Assembly: GCF_001644035.1 (NCBI RefSeq)
Contig: NZ_LUUG01000093.1
Coordinates: forward strand, 1-64,000
DNA length: 64,000 bases
Direction: 5' to 3'
Source: Methylomonas methanica
GTDB lineage: Bacteria > Pseudomonadota > Gammaproteobacteria > Methylococcales > Methylomonadaceae
Shown here: one piece after another, positions 9,080 through 17,057 of the stretch
How the letters are laid out: every line of letters starts with the position of its first letter
How positions within the stretch are numbered: the stretch's first letter is position 1
Program-made: the position numbers and the translations under genes
Notes under the pieces: model-generated
What the model was told of the DNA's origin: nothing
Databases searched by the model: none
Seen by the model: only the letters and a program-made list of their open reading frames with translations

Positions 9080-9322
9080 ATGAAACTGCAACAGTTCGAA
9101 CAATTGGATGGCTACCGTTTTAAACTGGTTTTTGAAAACGGCGAAACTAGACAAACCGACCTGAAAGAATTGGTAGGCGACCATGTAGCTATCGATGCAC
9201 TCTGCTCCGCCCGATTGGACCCTGAGTGGGGTTGTCTGGAATTCAACGGCGGATTGGTCGATATCGAACCAAAAACCCTCTACAAATTTGCCTGCACGGA
9301 ACAATTTGAGCGGGCTGCTTAA
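9080..9322 (+). CDS. DUF2442 domain protein
   Basis: 80-residue protein whose sequence (GYRFKLVFENGETRQTDL, then LDPEWGCLEFNGGLVDIEP) matches the small DUF2442 family. The ATG at 9080 follows a GGAG-like ribosome site (TTTGGAGTAAGTG); a GTG-containing longer frame from 9026 overlaps the DUF4160 gene and is less likely. DUF2442 proteins are commonly encoded directly after DUF4160 genes and may be the partner in a toxin-antitoxin-like pair; this function is inferred from context only. Confidence 0.75.
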   Translation: MKLQQFEQLDGYRFKLVFENGETRQTDLKELVGDHVAIDALCSARLDPEWGCLEFNGGLVDIEPKTLYKFACTEQFERAA

Positions 9323-9353
9323 CTTAAAGGCTTAGTGGAATTAGCGAAGAAAT

Positions 9354-9422
9354 GTAGGGTGGGCAACGCTTTTTTGCCCACCGTTTGATACCGCGTGGGC
9401 ACAAAAACCGTGCCCACCCTAC
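9354..9422. repeat. 69-bp inverted repeat (GTAGGGTGGGCA type)
   Basis: Perfect 12-bp terminal inverted repeats GTAGGGTGGGCA (9354-9365) and TGCCCACCCTAC (9411-9422) enclose two smaller hairpins (TGGGCA...TGCCCA on the left and GTGGGCAC...GTGCCCAC on the right). This is a dispersed, non-coding palindromic element of the REP/MITE kind. It separates the DUF2442 gene from mazE and could fold as a terminator between them. Confidence 0.8.
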
Positions 9423-9463
9423 GTGGCTGACCGTTATGCGCTTGCTTGACCAACAAGATAGTT

Positions 9464-9476
9464 ATAACATTGTTAT
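9464..9476. promoter_or_regulatory. Candidate MazE operator palindrome
   Basis: The perfect palindrome ATAACA-T-TGTTAT lies 25-37 bases upstream of the mazE start, in an AT-rich stretch where the promoter should be. MazE antitoxins repress their own operons through palindromic operators, so an autoregulatory site is plausible; the binding itself is inference. An imperfect TTGACC lies just upstream at 9447-9452. Confidence 0.4.
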
Positions 9477-9500
9477 TATCATCTTTGTCAGGAGCGTCCC

Positions 9501-9740
9501 ATGCGCACCAATATTAGAAAAGTAGGCAACTCACGCGGCGTCATCATTCCCGCTGCCCTGCTGGCGGCTTGTGAGCTGGGCGAAGAAGTGGAACTAACGG
9601 TGCAAGGCAAAACCCTGGTCATCGAAGCGCTGAAAACCCCGCGCCAAAACTGGTTTACCGCCTTCAAGCCCGAGCGAGCGGACGACGATGTTTGGTCCGA
9701 ACTGCCCTCAGACGAAGGTGATGAAGAATGGAGCTGGTAA
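9501..9740 (+). CDS. mazE: MazE-family antitoxin (AbrB/SpoVT DNA-binding fold)
   Basis: 79-residue antitoxin. The N-terminal swapped-hairpin DNA-binding domain is recognised by RKVGNSRGVIIPAALL and EEVELTVQGKTLVIEA; the acidic C-terminus (ERADDDVWSELPSDEGDEEW) is the expected toxin-neutralising tail. A GGAG ribosome site lies 6 bases before the ATG. The stop overlaps the start of the toxin gene by 13 bases, the usual coupling of mazEF. It probably represses the operon alone and with MazF. Confidence 0.93.
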   Translation: MRTNIRKVGNSRGVIIPAALLAACELGEEVELTVQGKTLVIEALKTPRQNWFTAFKPERADDDVWSELPSDEGDEEWSW

Positions 9741-10042
9741 AGCGCGGCGAAGTGTATTGGGTCAATCTTGACCCCACCATTGGTACTGAGATTAAGAAAA
9801 CTCGCCCGGGCTTAATCGTTTCGCCTGACGACATGAATGCCGCCCTGCCGCGAGTGATCATCGCCCCCTTGACCAGTAAGGGCCAAGCGCTGGGATGCCG
9901 GCCGAAAGTGGTATTTGACGGCAAACCCGGAAAAATCCTGCTGGATCAAATCCGTAGCGTCGACAAGCGGCGCTTGGGCGCCAAAATGGGCGAAATACAA
10001 ACTCAGGTATGGCATGCATGCTTGTTGGAAATGCTGTCGTAA
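9728..10042 (+). CDS. mazF: MazF-family endoribonuclease toxin
   Basis: 104-residue toxin of the MazF/PemK family, an mRNA interferase with a ribosome-independent RNA cleavage activity. The hallmark N-terminus VKRGEVYWVNLDPTIGTEIKKTRPGLIVS and the downstream ILLDQIRSVDKRRLG motif (catalytic Arg and basic groove) are both present, as is full length. It overlaps mazE by 13 bases. The module looks intact and is probably active, unlike the two other small modules of this island. Confidence 0.94.
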   Translation: MELVKRGEVYWVNLDPTIGTEIKKTRPGLIVSPDDMNAALPRVIIAPLTSKGQALGCRPKVVFDGKPGKILLDQIRSVDKRRLGAKMGEIQTQVWHACLLEMLS

Positions 10043-10144
10043 TATTTATCAAAAATCGTAGCTTGGGATAGCCGACGTGTTGGGTTACGCCTATCTGCTA
10101 CCCCAACCTACAATGGATTGCAGCAAACTTAACTACCGAACGCC

Positions 10145-12262
10145 ATGACCGCCACCCACCACAGCGACCTGCTGTCGCAGCTCAACGGATTGAACGAACA
10201 ACAATTGCGCCGCTTGCTGGTCGAGCATCTCACCAAACAAAAACTCGGGCTGTACTGGGAAGCCAACGCCATCGAGCGCGATGCGGCGCTGAATGCCAAT
10301 CTGGTGTTGCCGCGCCTGGTGCCTGCACATTCTCTGTGGCCGGAAAACCAAATCACCTGCCCCAACCTGATCATCGAAGGCGACAACTTTGACGCGCTGC
10401 GCCTGCTCAACGCCACCCATCGCGGCAAGATTCGAGTGATTTACATCGACCCGCCCTACAACACCGGCAACAAAGACTGGGTGTACAACGACCACTATGT
10501 CGGCGCCAACGACCGTTGGCGGCATTCGCAATGGCTGGAGTTTTTATACCGGCGGCTGACGCTGGCCCGCGACCTGTTGACCGCCGACGGTGTGATATTG
10601 GTATCGATCAACGACGAAAACCGGGCTCGGCTGGAATTGTTGCTGGATGAGGTGTTTCCGGGGAGGCGAGTAGGGAGTTTTGTATGGAAAACTCGGTCGG
10701 GATCGAATGATCAGTCTGGACATCGTTTCTCTGTTGACCACGAATACGTTCTTGTCTATGCCAACGGCAATTTCAAATTTTCTGGCGAAGTTAAAGATTT
10801 CTCGCAGTACAAAAATCCAGACGGTGATCCAAGAGGACCTTGGAAAACCGGCGATTTATCCAAGTCTCATACTTACCTTGATCGCCCAAATGGCTATTAC
10901 CCCATTCAAAATCCGCTAACTGGCGTTTGGTATCCTTGTAACCCAAGCCGGGTATGGGCTTTCGCCAGTGAAAACATCGTTGACGATGTTGAGAAGTTAC
11001 AAGCGAAAACTATGGAGCAGTATATCCGGGAAGGGAAAGTTATCTTTCCATCACAAGAAAACGAACGCGTTGAAATTTGGGAGACAAAAGAAGCTCTGCT
11101 AAATGCAATTGCATTAAGTGATGTGCCGGTACGCCCAAAAAACAAGACTCCGCTTATCACTCCTGAATTACCTGATATCGATTTTTGGATTGGCAAGCCT
11201 GTCGGTTTTGGAAGACCCTGGTTCAAGCGGCATCAAATAGATTTACAAAGTGAAGTTAGACCGATTTCAAGCTGGATAAGGGGGGCATCAGAGGAAGATT
11301 CTCTCGATGAATTTATAGTAGGCATCGTTGCGCAGCGTAGTGGTACAGGTGAGCATTCAGTAAACGAGATATTGGGGTTCAACGCATTCCCGTTCCCTAA
11401 GCCATTGTCACTTATAAAAGGATTGCTACGCCAAGCCACTCAGCCCGGCGACATTGTCCTGGATTTCTTCGCCGGCTCCGGCACCACCGGGCAAGCGGTA
11501 TTGGAACTGAATGCCGAAGACGATGGGCAGCGCCGCTTCATTCTGTGTTCCAGCAGCGAAGCCACCCATAAGGAACCGGACAAGAACCTGTGCCGCGACG
11601 TCTGCGCCGAACGTATCAAGCGAGTGATGCAAGGTTACGGCGACAAGCCCGGCCTGGGCGGCGGCTTTGCCTATCTGCAACTGGATTTGCTGGAAGCCGC
11701 CGATGTCGGGTTCGAAGCCACTGCCGATCATGCCCAGCAGTTGTTGGCTTTGCGTGAGCAGCAGGCGACGGTTAAACCGTTCGTTTCGACTCCGCTCAGC
11801 GGGCAGACCTATGCTATAGGGACTACTTTTCCGGCTGGAAAAGAAAAGCCCCTTCTCCCTCAGCACTCTCAAGGGCATAAAGGAGAAGGCTGGGATGAGG
11901 GGATTAAAACCAGCCATCTTTTAAATTCCCCTCACCCTCACCCTAACCCTGGGCACCCAAATGGGCATAAAGGAGAGGGGATAAACCCGGCAGCTCCGGG
12001 ACAGATAGCGCATGAAGGAGCTACTGTTGCTGGAGCAATCCGCTGGATAGCCGGCGACAATCAGCTGGCGGTATTGCTGTGCAGCGAAGTTACTCCCGAT
12101 ACCTTGGCGCAATTGGCGGCGTGGCCGGCCGAGCGGCTGGCGGTGTATTCACCAAGGCCCGACAGCGTGCGCGATTATTTGCTGAGCCTAGGCCGCGACA
12201 TCAACAGTTATAGCCTGCTGGATGCCTTGCTGCGCGGGCAAACCAGCTGGCAAGGACGATGA
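10145..12262 (+). CDS. Site-specific DNA methyltransferase, type III Mod-like
   Basis: Adenine-N6 methyltransferase subunit of a type III-like restriction system, 705 residues. The catalytic motif DPPYNTG is at about residues 102-108 and the AdoMet-binding motif LDFFAGSGTTGQAV at about 438-451; this order is the beta class, with the target-recognition segment between them. That middle part (bases about 10680-11430) is visibly more AT-rich than both flanks, as expected for exchanged specificity domains. Bases 11848-11981 are an in-frame copy of a dispersed hairpin repeat, adding roughly 45 residues of His/Pro/Gly-rich sequence. The stop overlaps the helicase/nuclease gene by 4 bases. Confidence 0.92.
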   Translation: MTATHHSDLLSQLNGLNEQQLRRLLVEHLTKQKLGLYWEANAIERDAALNANLVLPRLVPAHSLWPENQITCPNLIIEGDNFDALRLLNATHRGKIRVIYIDPPYNTGNKDWVYNDHYVGANDRWRHSQWLEFLYRRLTLARDLLTADGVILVSINDENRARLELLLDEVFPGRRVGSFVWKTRSGSNDQSGHRFSVDHEYVLVYANGNFKFSGEVKDFSQYKNPDGDPRGPWKTGDLSKSHTYLDRPNGYYPIQNPLTGVWYPCNPSRVWAFASENIVDDVEKLQAKTMEQYIREGKVIFPSQENERVEIWETKEALLNAIALSDVPVRPKNKTPLITPELPDIDFWIGKPVGFGRPWFKRHQIDLQSEVRPISSWIRGASEEDSLDEFIVGIVAQRSGTGEHSVNEILGFNAFPFPKPLSLIKGLLRQATQPGDIVLDFFAGSGTTGQAVLELNAEDDGQRRFILCSSSEATHKEPDKNLCRDVCAERIKRVMQGYGDKPGLGGGFAYLQLDLLEAADVGFEATADHAQQLLALREQQATVKPFVSTPLSGQTYAIGTTFPAGKEKPLLPQHSQGHKGEGWDEGIKTSHLLNSPHPHPNPGHPNGHKGEGINPAAPGQIAHEGATVAGAIRWIAGDNQLAVLLCSEVTPDTLAQLAAWPAERLAVYSPRPDSVRDYLLSLGRDINSYSLLDALLRGQTSWQGR
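11848..11981. repeat. In-frame copy of the C/G-rich hairpin repeat inside the mod gene
   Basis: Two hairpin halves, CCCCTTCTCC...GGAGAAGG and CCCTCACC...GGAGAGGGG, joined by ATGAGGGGATT...AATTCCCCTCA arms, closely resemble the intergenic element at 3271-3420. The reading frame passes through without a stop and yields a low-complexity peptide (segment SPHPHPNPGHPNGHKGEG). The repeat sits after the AdoMet motif, in a region that tolerates insertion. Confidence 0.75.
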
Positions 12263-14931
12263 ACATGGATGTCAATATCAATTTAATGGCCACCACCGGC
12301 CAAGGCCCTCTGCTGGAACCCGAAGCCTTTCAAGCACGCTTGATCGACAGCCTGACCACCACCCTGCTGCGCGCCAATCAGCCGCCCTGTTTGCTGCGCG
12401 CCCCCACCGGCGCCGGCAAGACCTTTATATTGGCGCGGGTGCTGGCTAACGTCAGCGCCGAAACCGGCGTGGCGTGGTTCTGGTTCGTGCCCTTTGTCAA
12501 TCTGGTGGCACAAACCCTGGACGCCTTAGCCTGCAATGCGGCGGATTTGACGCCGCTATTACTCAATCACGGCCGCAATCAGGACACTGCCGCCGGCCAG
12601 GTGTTGGTTTCCACGGTGCAGGCAGTAGCCAGGGCCCAGTGGCGCAATCAAGGCTATAACGCCGATGGCGACGACGACACCCGCACCATCGCCGAATGGG
12701 TGGCGCGCGCCAGAGCCAAGGGTTTGCGGATTGGTCTGGTGGTGGACGAGGCGCATATTGCCTTGAAATCAACTACGGAATTTGGCAAGTTTGCCCAGTG
12801 GATGCAGCCGGACTTTTTGATCATGGCCACCGCCACACCCAAAGATCAGCATTTACTGGGGTTTCTGGCTAGTGCGGGCAGATCGGAATTCGAGGCCTTC
12901 GCGGTCAGTCGCGATGATGTGGTGCAAGCGCGTCTGAACAAAAAATATATCGAGGCGGTGGTCTACGACTTGCGGCAAAGCGTGCAAACGGTTGCCGACT
13001 TGAAAAGCACGGTTTTGCGCCAGGCCTGGAAACGCAATCAAAAACTGAAACGCGACTTAGCGGCAGCCGGCATCGCCTTGACGCCCTTGCTGTTGGTGCA
13101 AGTTGCCAACGGCGACCAGGCGGTGGACGACGCCGAGCATGATTTGCTGCACTTGTGCAAAGTGCCGCCGCAGGCGATTGGCAAGCATTCCGCGAATGAA
13201 CCCGACCCGGTATTGATGGCGGCGATTGCTAACGATGCCAGCAAAGAGGTGCTGATCTTCAAGCAGTCGGCCGGCACGGGTTTCGATGCACCCAGGGCGT
13301 TTATATTAGCCTCCACCAAACTGGTCAACGATCCGGATTTTGCGATGCAGTTTATCGGCCGGGTGATGCGGGTATCGCAAGCCATTCGTGCCGCTTATCC
13401 GCGCAGCCAGCCGATTCCGGAGGACTTCGATACGGCCTATGTGTATCTGGCAAATGCCGAAGCGCAAAAAGGTTTTGAGCAGGCGGTGCAGGCCACCAGC
13501 CAGGTAAAAAGCCAACTGGAAGGGCAAACCGAGAAAATGACGCTGCGGCAAACGGTATCCGGCGCGACGGTGATTACCAATAAAACCAGTCAGCAAACGC
13601 CGCTGGTTTACGACACACCGCTGCCATTAAAGGACGGACCCGAAACCATCAAAGAACCGGAGAGCATCCAAAAACCGCCAGCGGGACCACAGACCGACTT
13701 GTTTAGCGGTGATGGTGATAACGACCTGGACCAGTTGGTTCCGACGAGTAAGGGCCAGCCCAAAACACCTCCAAGTTTGCCGAAAGACCTGCCGAGTTTG
13801 CATGAACAACTGGCCGAACGAGAGATTCGCTGTTATGCGCTACGGGCCGATCTAGCTAATCTGCCCAAGGCCTTGAAACGCGAGCAGCGGCCACAGTTTC
13901 TGGGTATGACAGCGCTGTCCAAATCGGTAGCGGCGAAGCTGGATATTCCGGATAAATTAGCTGGCGATGCCATCAAGGTCGCGCAAAACCGGATGCGCGA
14001 AATTGAACGGCACACCGAATTGACCACCCACCACAGCCATGACGAAAACGTCTTGATCGTTACTGACCGGAGCGAGTTGGCGAAACAAGCCATGCAAGCG
14101 CTGCGGGCGCTGCCGCAAGCCGAGGAAGAAGACATCCGCACCATTTTGGCGGTGTTGGCGCAACGGTTACTGCCATTGCTGCAAGCCGCGCTGGACGAAT
14201 GGGATGACGAGCAACGCCCGGACGCCAAGGCCGAACAACGCATGGCCCGCGACGCCGCCCACTGGATCGCCAAACAGCAAGCCGATAAACTGGCGGAAGC
14301 CATGCACGAAGCGATAGCTCAACAGGCCGAAACCCTGGATGCCGCGCCGTTGCCGGATGCGCTGCTGTTTCCGGCGGCCCTGCCGCTGAGCCCGTCGCGG
14401 AAAAATATCTATGGGGTATTTCCCCCCAACAGCGACGAGCTGGCGCAAGTGGAGCAAAGTATATTTCTGGATGATAGAGTCTGGTTAAAAGATCGCGACT
14501 GGCCGTTTGGTTTTTTCACCGGCCAATTTGACGCCGGCACGGCGTTGAACGGCGAGGAACTGGCTTTTGCCAAGGCTTTGGATCGCAGTGAGTTTGTGGT
14601 CTGGTGGCATCGCAACCCGGATCGCAAACCGTATTCGGTGAGGCTGGTGCGCGGCGAGCATCGCAATTTTTTCTATCCGGATTTTATTGTTTGCCTGGAG
14701 CATTTTCCAGGCGACGAACCCTTGCTGCGCTTGATCGAAACCAAAGAAAACGTCAAAGACGCCGCCCGCAAAGCCAAGCATATCCCCCATTTTTATGGCA
14801 AAGTGCTGTTCCTGACCAAGGATCAAAAACGCCTGAAATGGGTCAAGGAAGACGGCAGCTTGGGCGATGATGTGGATTTGGACGATTTAGGCGAGATTAG
14901 GGAATGGTTGCGGCGGACCAGACCGGATTGA
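12259..14931 (+). CDS. Type III restriction Res-like helicase/nuclease
   Basis: 890-residue superfamily 2 helicase with a C-terminal nuclease-like end. Helicase motifs: Walker A APTGAGKT at residues 48-55, DEAH box VVDEAHIAL near 160-168, TATP near 192, and motif VI QFIGRVMRV near 364-372. Near residues 805-830 YPDFIV...LIETKE fits a PD-(D/E)xK nuclease core, the expected cleavage domain of Res. The gene overlaps mod by 4 bases and together they form a type III-like restriction-modification system. The central part (roughly 430-680) is charged and poorly recognisable. Target sequence is unknown. Confidence 0.88.
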   Translation: MNMDVNINLMATTGQGPLLEPEAFQARLIDSLTTTLLRANQPPCLLRAPTGAGKTFILARVLANVSAETGVAWFWFVPFVNLVAQTLDALACNAADLTPLLLNHGRNQDTAAGQVLVSTVQAVARAQWRNQGYNADGDDDTRTIAEWVARARAKGLRIGLVVDEAHIALKSTTEFGKFAQWMQPDFLIMATATPKDQHLLGFLASAGRSEFEAFAVSRDDVVQARLNKKYIEAVVYDLRQSVQTVADLKSTVLRQAWKRNQKLKRDLAAAGIALTPLLLVQVANGDQAVDDAEHDLLHLCKVPPQAIGKHSANEPDPVLMAAIANDASKEVLIFKQSAGTGFDAPRAFILASTKLVNDPDFAMQFIGRVMRVSQAIRAAYPRSQPIPEDFDTAYVYLANAEAQKGFEQAVQATSQVKSQLEGQTEKMTLRQTVSGATVITNKTSQQTPLVYDTPLPLKDGPETIKEPESIQKPPAGPQTDLFSGDGDNDLDQLVPTSKGQPKTPPSLPKDLPSLHEQLAEREIRCYALRADLANLPKALKREQRPQFLGMTALSKSVAAKLDIPDKLAGDAIKVAQNRMREIERHTELTTHHSHDENVLIVTDRSELAKQAMQALRALPQAEEEDIRTILAVLAQRLLPLLQAALDEWDDEQRPDAKAEQRMARDAAHWIAKQQADKLAEAMHEAIAQQAETLDAAPLPDALLFPAALPLSPSRKNIYGVFPPNSDELAQVEQSIFLDDRVWLKDRDWPFGFFTGQFDAGTALNGEELAFAKALDRSEFVVWWHRNPDRKPYSVRLVRGEHRNFFYPDFIVCLEHFPGDEPLLRLIETKENVKDAARKAKHIPHFYGKVLFLTKDQKRLKWVKEDGSLGDDVDLDDLGEIREWLRRTRPD

Positions 14932-15017
14932 GAAACCAGCTATTCGCAAGTCTTCATCGCTGCCGCTCCCGCACAAAAAAACAGACAATCGTGCAAAAGT
15001 ATTTACAGGAGGAAACC

Positions 15018-15251
15018 ATGCAAGCCATCGAATTTGATGCTCACATCGAAAATGGGCTAATTCATTTGCCGAAAAAATTGCAGAGTTGGCAGGCCGGTAA
15101 GCACGTCAAGGTTATTTTGCTGGCCGACGACGGCGCCGACGAAAAACAGATTCATCCAGATATAAAATCGATTAATAGTCACGCCGGAAAATTGAAATTA
15201 TCTAAGGAGCCTTTGAGTTTCCAAGACGCCATCAGAAACGAATGGTCATGA
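15018..15251 (+). CDS. VapB-type antitoxin (DUF2281-like)
   Basis: 77-residue protein beginning MQAIEFDAHIENGLIHLPKKL, typical of small antitoxins that accompany PIN-domain toxins. A near-perfect ribosome site (CAGGAGG) ends 5 bases before the ATG at 15018, so the longer frame starting in the restriction gene is rejected. The TGA stop overlaps the ATG of the toxin remnant at 15248 (ATGA), the usual coupling. Its cognate toxin is reduced to about 18 N-terminal residues (next entry), so this is an orphan antitoxin. Confidence 0.8.
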   Translation: MQAIEFDAHIENGLIHLPKKLQSWQAGKHVKVILLADDGADEKQIHPDIKSINSHAGKLKLSKEPLSFQDAIRNEWS

Positions 15252-15352
15252 ACATTGTTCTGGACACCAACGCCGTACTATATTTGCTGGGTGGACGCCT
15301 AGCCGATGATTTTAACGAGCCGCTTGATGAACTTAAGGATTACATGTGGTGA
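15248..15352 (+). pseudogene. Hybrid remnant: VapC start fused to a Phd-type antitoxin end
   Basis: A 34-codon frame coupled to the antitoxin upstream. Its first half, MNIVLDTNAVLYLLGGRL, is the start of a PIN-domain VapC toxin with the first catalytic aspartate. Its second half, ADDFNEPLDELKDYMW, is unlike a PIN domain and instead resembles the conserved C-terminal tail of Phd/YefM-type antitoxins, which normally lie directly before a second kind of PIN toxin, as here. The most economical reading is a deletion that joined two adjacent toxin-antitoxin modules, removing most of toxin 1 and most of antitoxin 2. Confidence 0.65.
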
Positions 15353-15711
15353 GTTACCTTATCGACACACAGATTTTAATCTGGACATTGGTGACGCCGA
15401 ACAAATTAGCTCAACAAGCAAAAGATACCTTAGACAAGGAAACAATTTTTGTCAGCCAGATTAGCTTCTTCGAGATCGCCATTAAACAAAAGCTTGGGAA
15501 ATTAACTGAACTAATTTTCACAATCAGTCAGCTAACGAACTTTGTCGAACGAGATGGCTTTAATCTTCTTGGTATTGAAAACAGACATATCGATGCCTAC
15601 GCCGAAATACCATTGTTAGCGAACCACTGTGATCCCTTCGACAGATTATTGCTCGCCACGGCTTTTAGCGAAAACATGCCAATTATTTCCGCCGACGAAA
15701 ACTTTGCTTAA
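15346..15711 (+). CDS. PIN-domain VapC-family toxin, shortened by a late stop codon
   Basis: 121-residue PIN-domain protein (VapC/Sll0205-like) with the acidic residues expected for RNase activity: Asp7 (YLIDTQ), Glu43 (FEIAIK), Asp96/Asp99 (DPFDRLL) and Asp117 (SADE). It starts with GTG at 15346, 6 bases after AAGGA, overlapping the end of the antitoxin remnant. The TAA at 15709 truncates it: the same frame continues for 11 more codons (YQPQIQLIANR, then TAA), which resembles the usual last strand of such toxins. Loss of the cognate antitoxin probably selected for this weakening. Whether residual activity remains is unknown. Confidence 0.75.
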   Translation: MVSYLIDTQILIWTLVTPNKLAQQAKDTLDKETIFVSQISFFEIAIKQKLGKLTELIFTISQLTNFVERDGFNLLGIENRHIDAYAEIPLLANHCDPFDRLLLATAFSENMPIISADENFA

Positions 15712-15754
15712 TATCAACCGCAAATCCAGCTAATCGCCAACCGTTAATCATTCC

Positions 15755-16972
15755 ATGCCATTATTTTCCTACAAAGCCGTCAACAATCAGGGTGTCGCCG
15801 AAGACGGGGTGCGTAATGCGGCCGACGAGCAGGCTTTGCTGCTGGAACTGCAAAGTCAGGGGCTGATTCCAATCCGCATCGAGCTGGCTAAAGATAAAAC
15901 TTTCCTGGGTTTCAAACTGAAGTCAGCCACTGTCAAACTGTCGCAAAAGGAAATCGGTATGCTGACCGGTGAATTGGCGACTTTGCTGGAGTCCGGCTTG
16001 CCACTTGACCGCTCGTTGACGATTCTGATGCAGTTGACCGAAGAAAACCCGAAACTGAATAAGCTGGTCGGCGAAGTGCTGGAAAAGGTCAAAGGCGGCA
16101 AGGCGCTGGCCGATGCCTTGGAAAGCCAGAGCGGGGTGTTTTCCAAGTTTTACCTGAACATGATCCGCGCCGGGGAAATGGGCGGCAATCTCGGCGGCGT
16201 ATTGATGCGTTTATCCGAGTATATGGAGCGGTCGCAAGAACTGAAAGATACGGTCAGCACCGCGCTGATTTATCCGGCGATTTTGTTGGTGATGTCGCTG
16301 GCATCGCTGTTCGTGATGCTGACCTTCGTGGTACCGCAATTTAAGGAAATGTTCGATAGCGCCGGCCAAGCCTTGCCGGTGCCGACTCAGATCGTAATCG
16401 GCCTGGCCGAGTTTCTGCAAAGTTATTGGTGGGTGCTGCTGATTGTTATTCTTGGCAGCGTGCAAACTATAAAATCGCAGTTGGCCGATCCGGCCGGCAA
16501 GAAAGCCTGGGACGGCCGGCTTTTGAAATTTCCGCTGTTCGGCGACATCATCCTGACCATGGAAATAGCAAATTTCAGCCGCACCTTCGGCACTTTATTA
16601 GGCAACGGCGTGTCGATTTTAAAATCGCTGGGCATAGTCCGGGAAACCGTCGGCAACATGGTTTTGGCGGATCTGTTGGAAAATGCCGAAGCGCAGCTCA
16701 AGCAAGGCCGGACGATGTCGGACGCATTGGCCCAGCAAAACCTGTTTCCCAAACTGGCGGTGCAAATGATTAAAATGGGCGAGGAAACCGGCAAGTTGGA
16801 GGAAATGCTGATGCGGGTAGCCACCATTTACGACAAGCAACTAAAGACCACCATCCAGCGGATGCTGGCGCTGCTGGAACCGGCTTTGATTATTTCGTTG
16901 GGCTTGATGATAGGCGGGATTATCGTCTCGATTTTACTGGCGATTTTGAGCGTGAACGATCTGGCCATGTAA
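15755..16972 (+). CDS. gspF: Type II secretion inner-membrane protein GspF
   Basis: Polytopic platform protein of the T2SS that connects GspE with the pseudopilus. 405 residues, with two repeated GspF domains (residues about 70-193 and 273-395; the conserved FYLNMIRAGEMGGNL and LAVQMIKMGEETGKLEEML pairs are easily seen) and three hydrophobic segments. It starts the gspF-to-gspD run and lies 43 bases after the shortened toxin gene. Normal position would be right after gspE. Confidence 0.95.
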   Translation: MPLFSYKAVNNQGVAEDGVRNAADEQALLLELQSQGLIPIRIELAKDKTFLGFKLKSATVKLSQKEIGMLTGELATLLESGLPLDRSLTILMQLTEENPKLNKLVGEVLEKVKGGKALADALESQSGVFSKFYLNMIRAGEMGGNLGGVLMRLSEYMERSQELKDTVSTALIYPAILLVMSLASLFVMLTFVVPQFKEMFDSAGQALPVPTQIVIGLAEFLQSYWWVLLIVILGSVQTIKSQLADPAGKKAWDGRLLKFPLFGDIILTMEIANFSRTFGTLLGNGVSILKSLGIVRETVGNMVLADLLENAEAQLKQGRTMSDALAQQNLFPKLAVQMIKMGEETGKLEEMLMRVATIYDKQLKTTIQRMLALLEPALIISLGLMIGGIIVSILLAILSVNDLAM

Positions 16973-17057
16973 GTAAAATCACCAATTGATTCTAGGACTG
17001 TAAAAGCAAAGCATTTGCCCGCTAGATATTTAATTTAAAAAGGAAGGAGTGAATAAC

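Noticed and set aside
8878..15747. TTAACGG/CCGTTAA junction repeats as ends of a transposable element
   Set aside because: Only 7 bases, no transposase or target duplication seen; mentioned only as a weak observation with the island.
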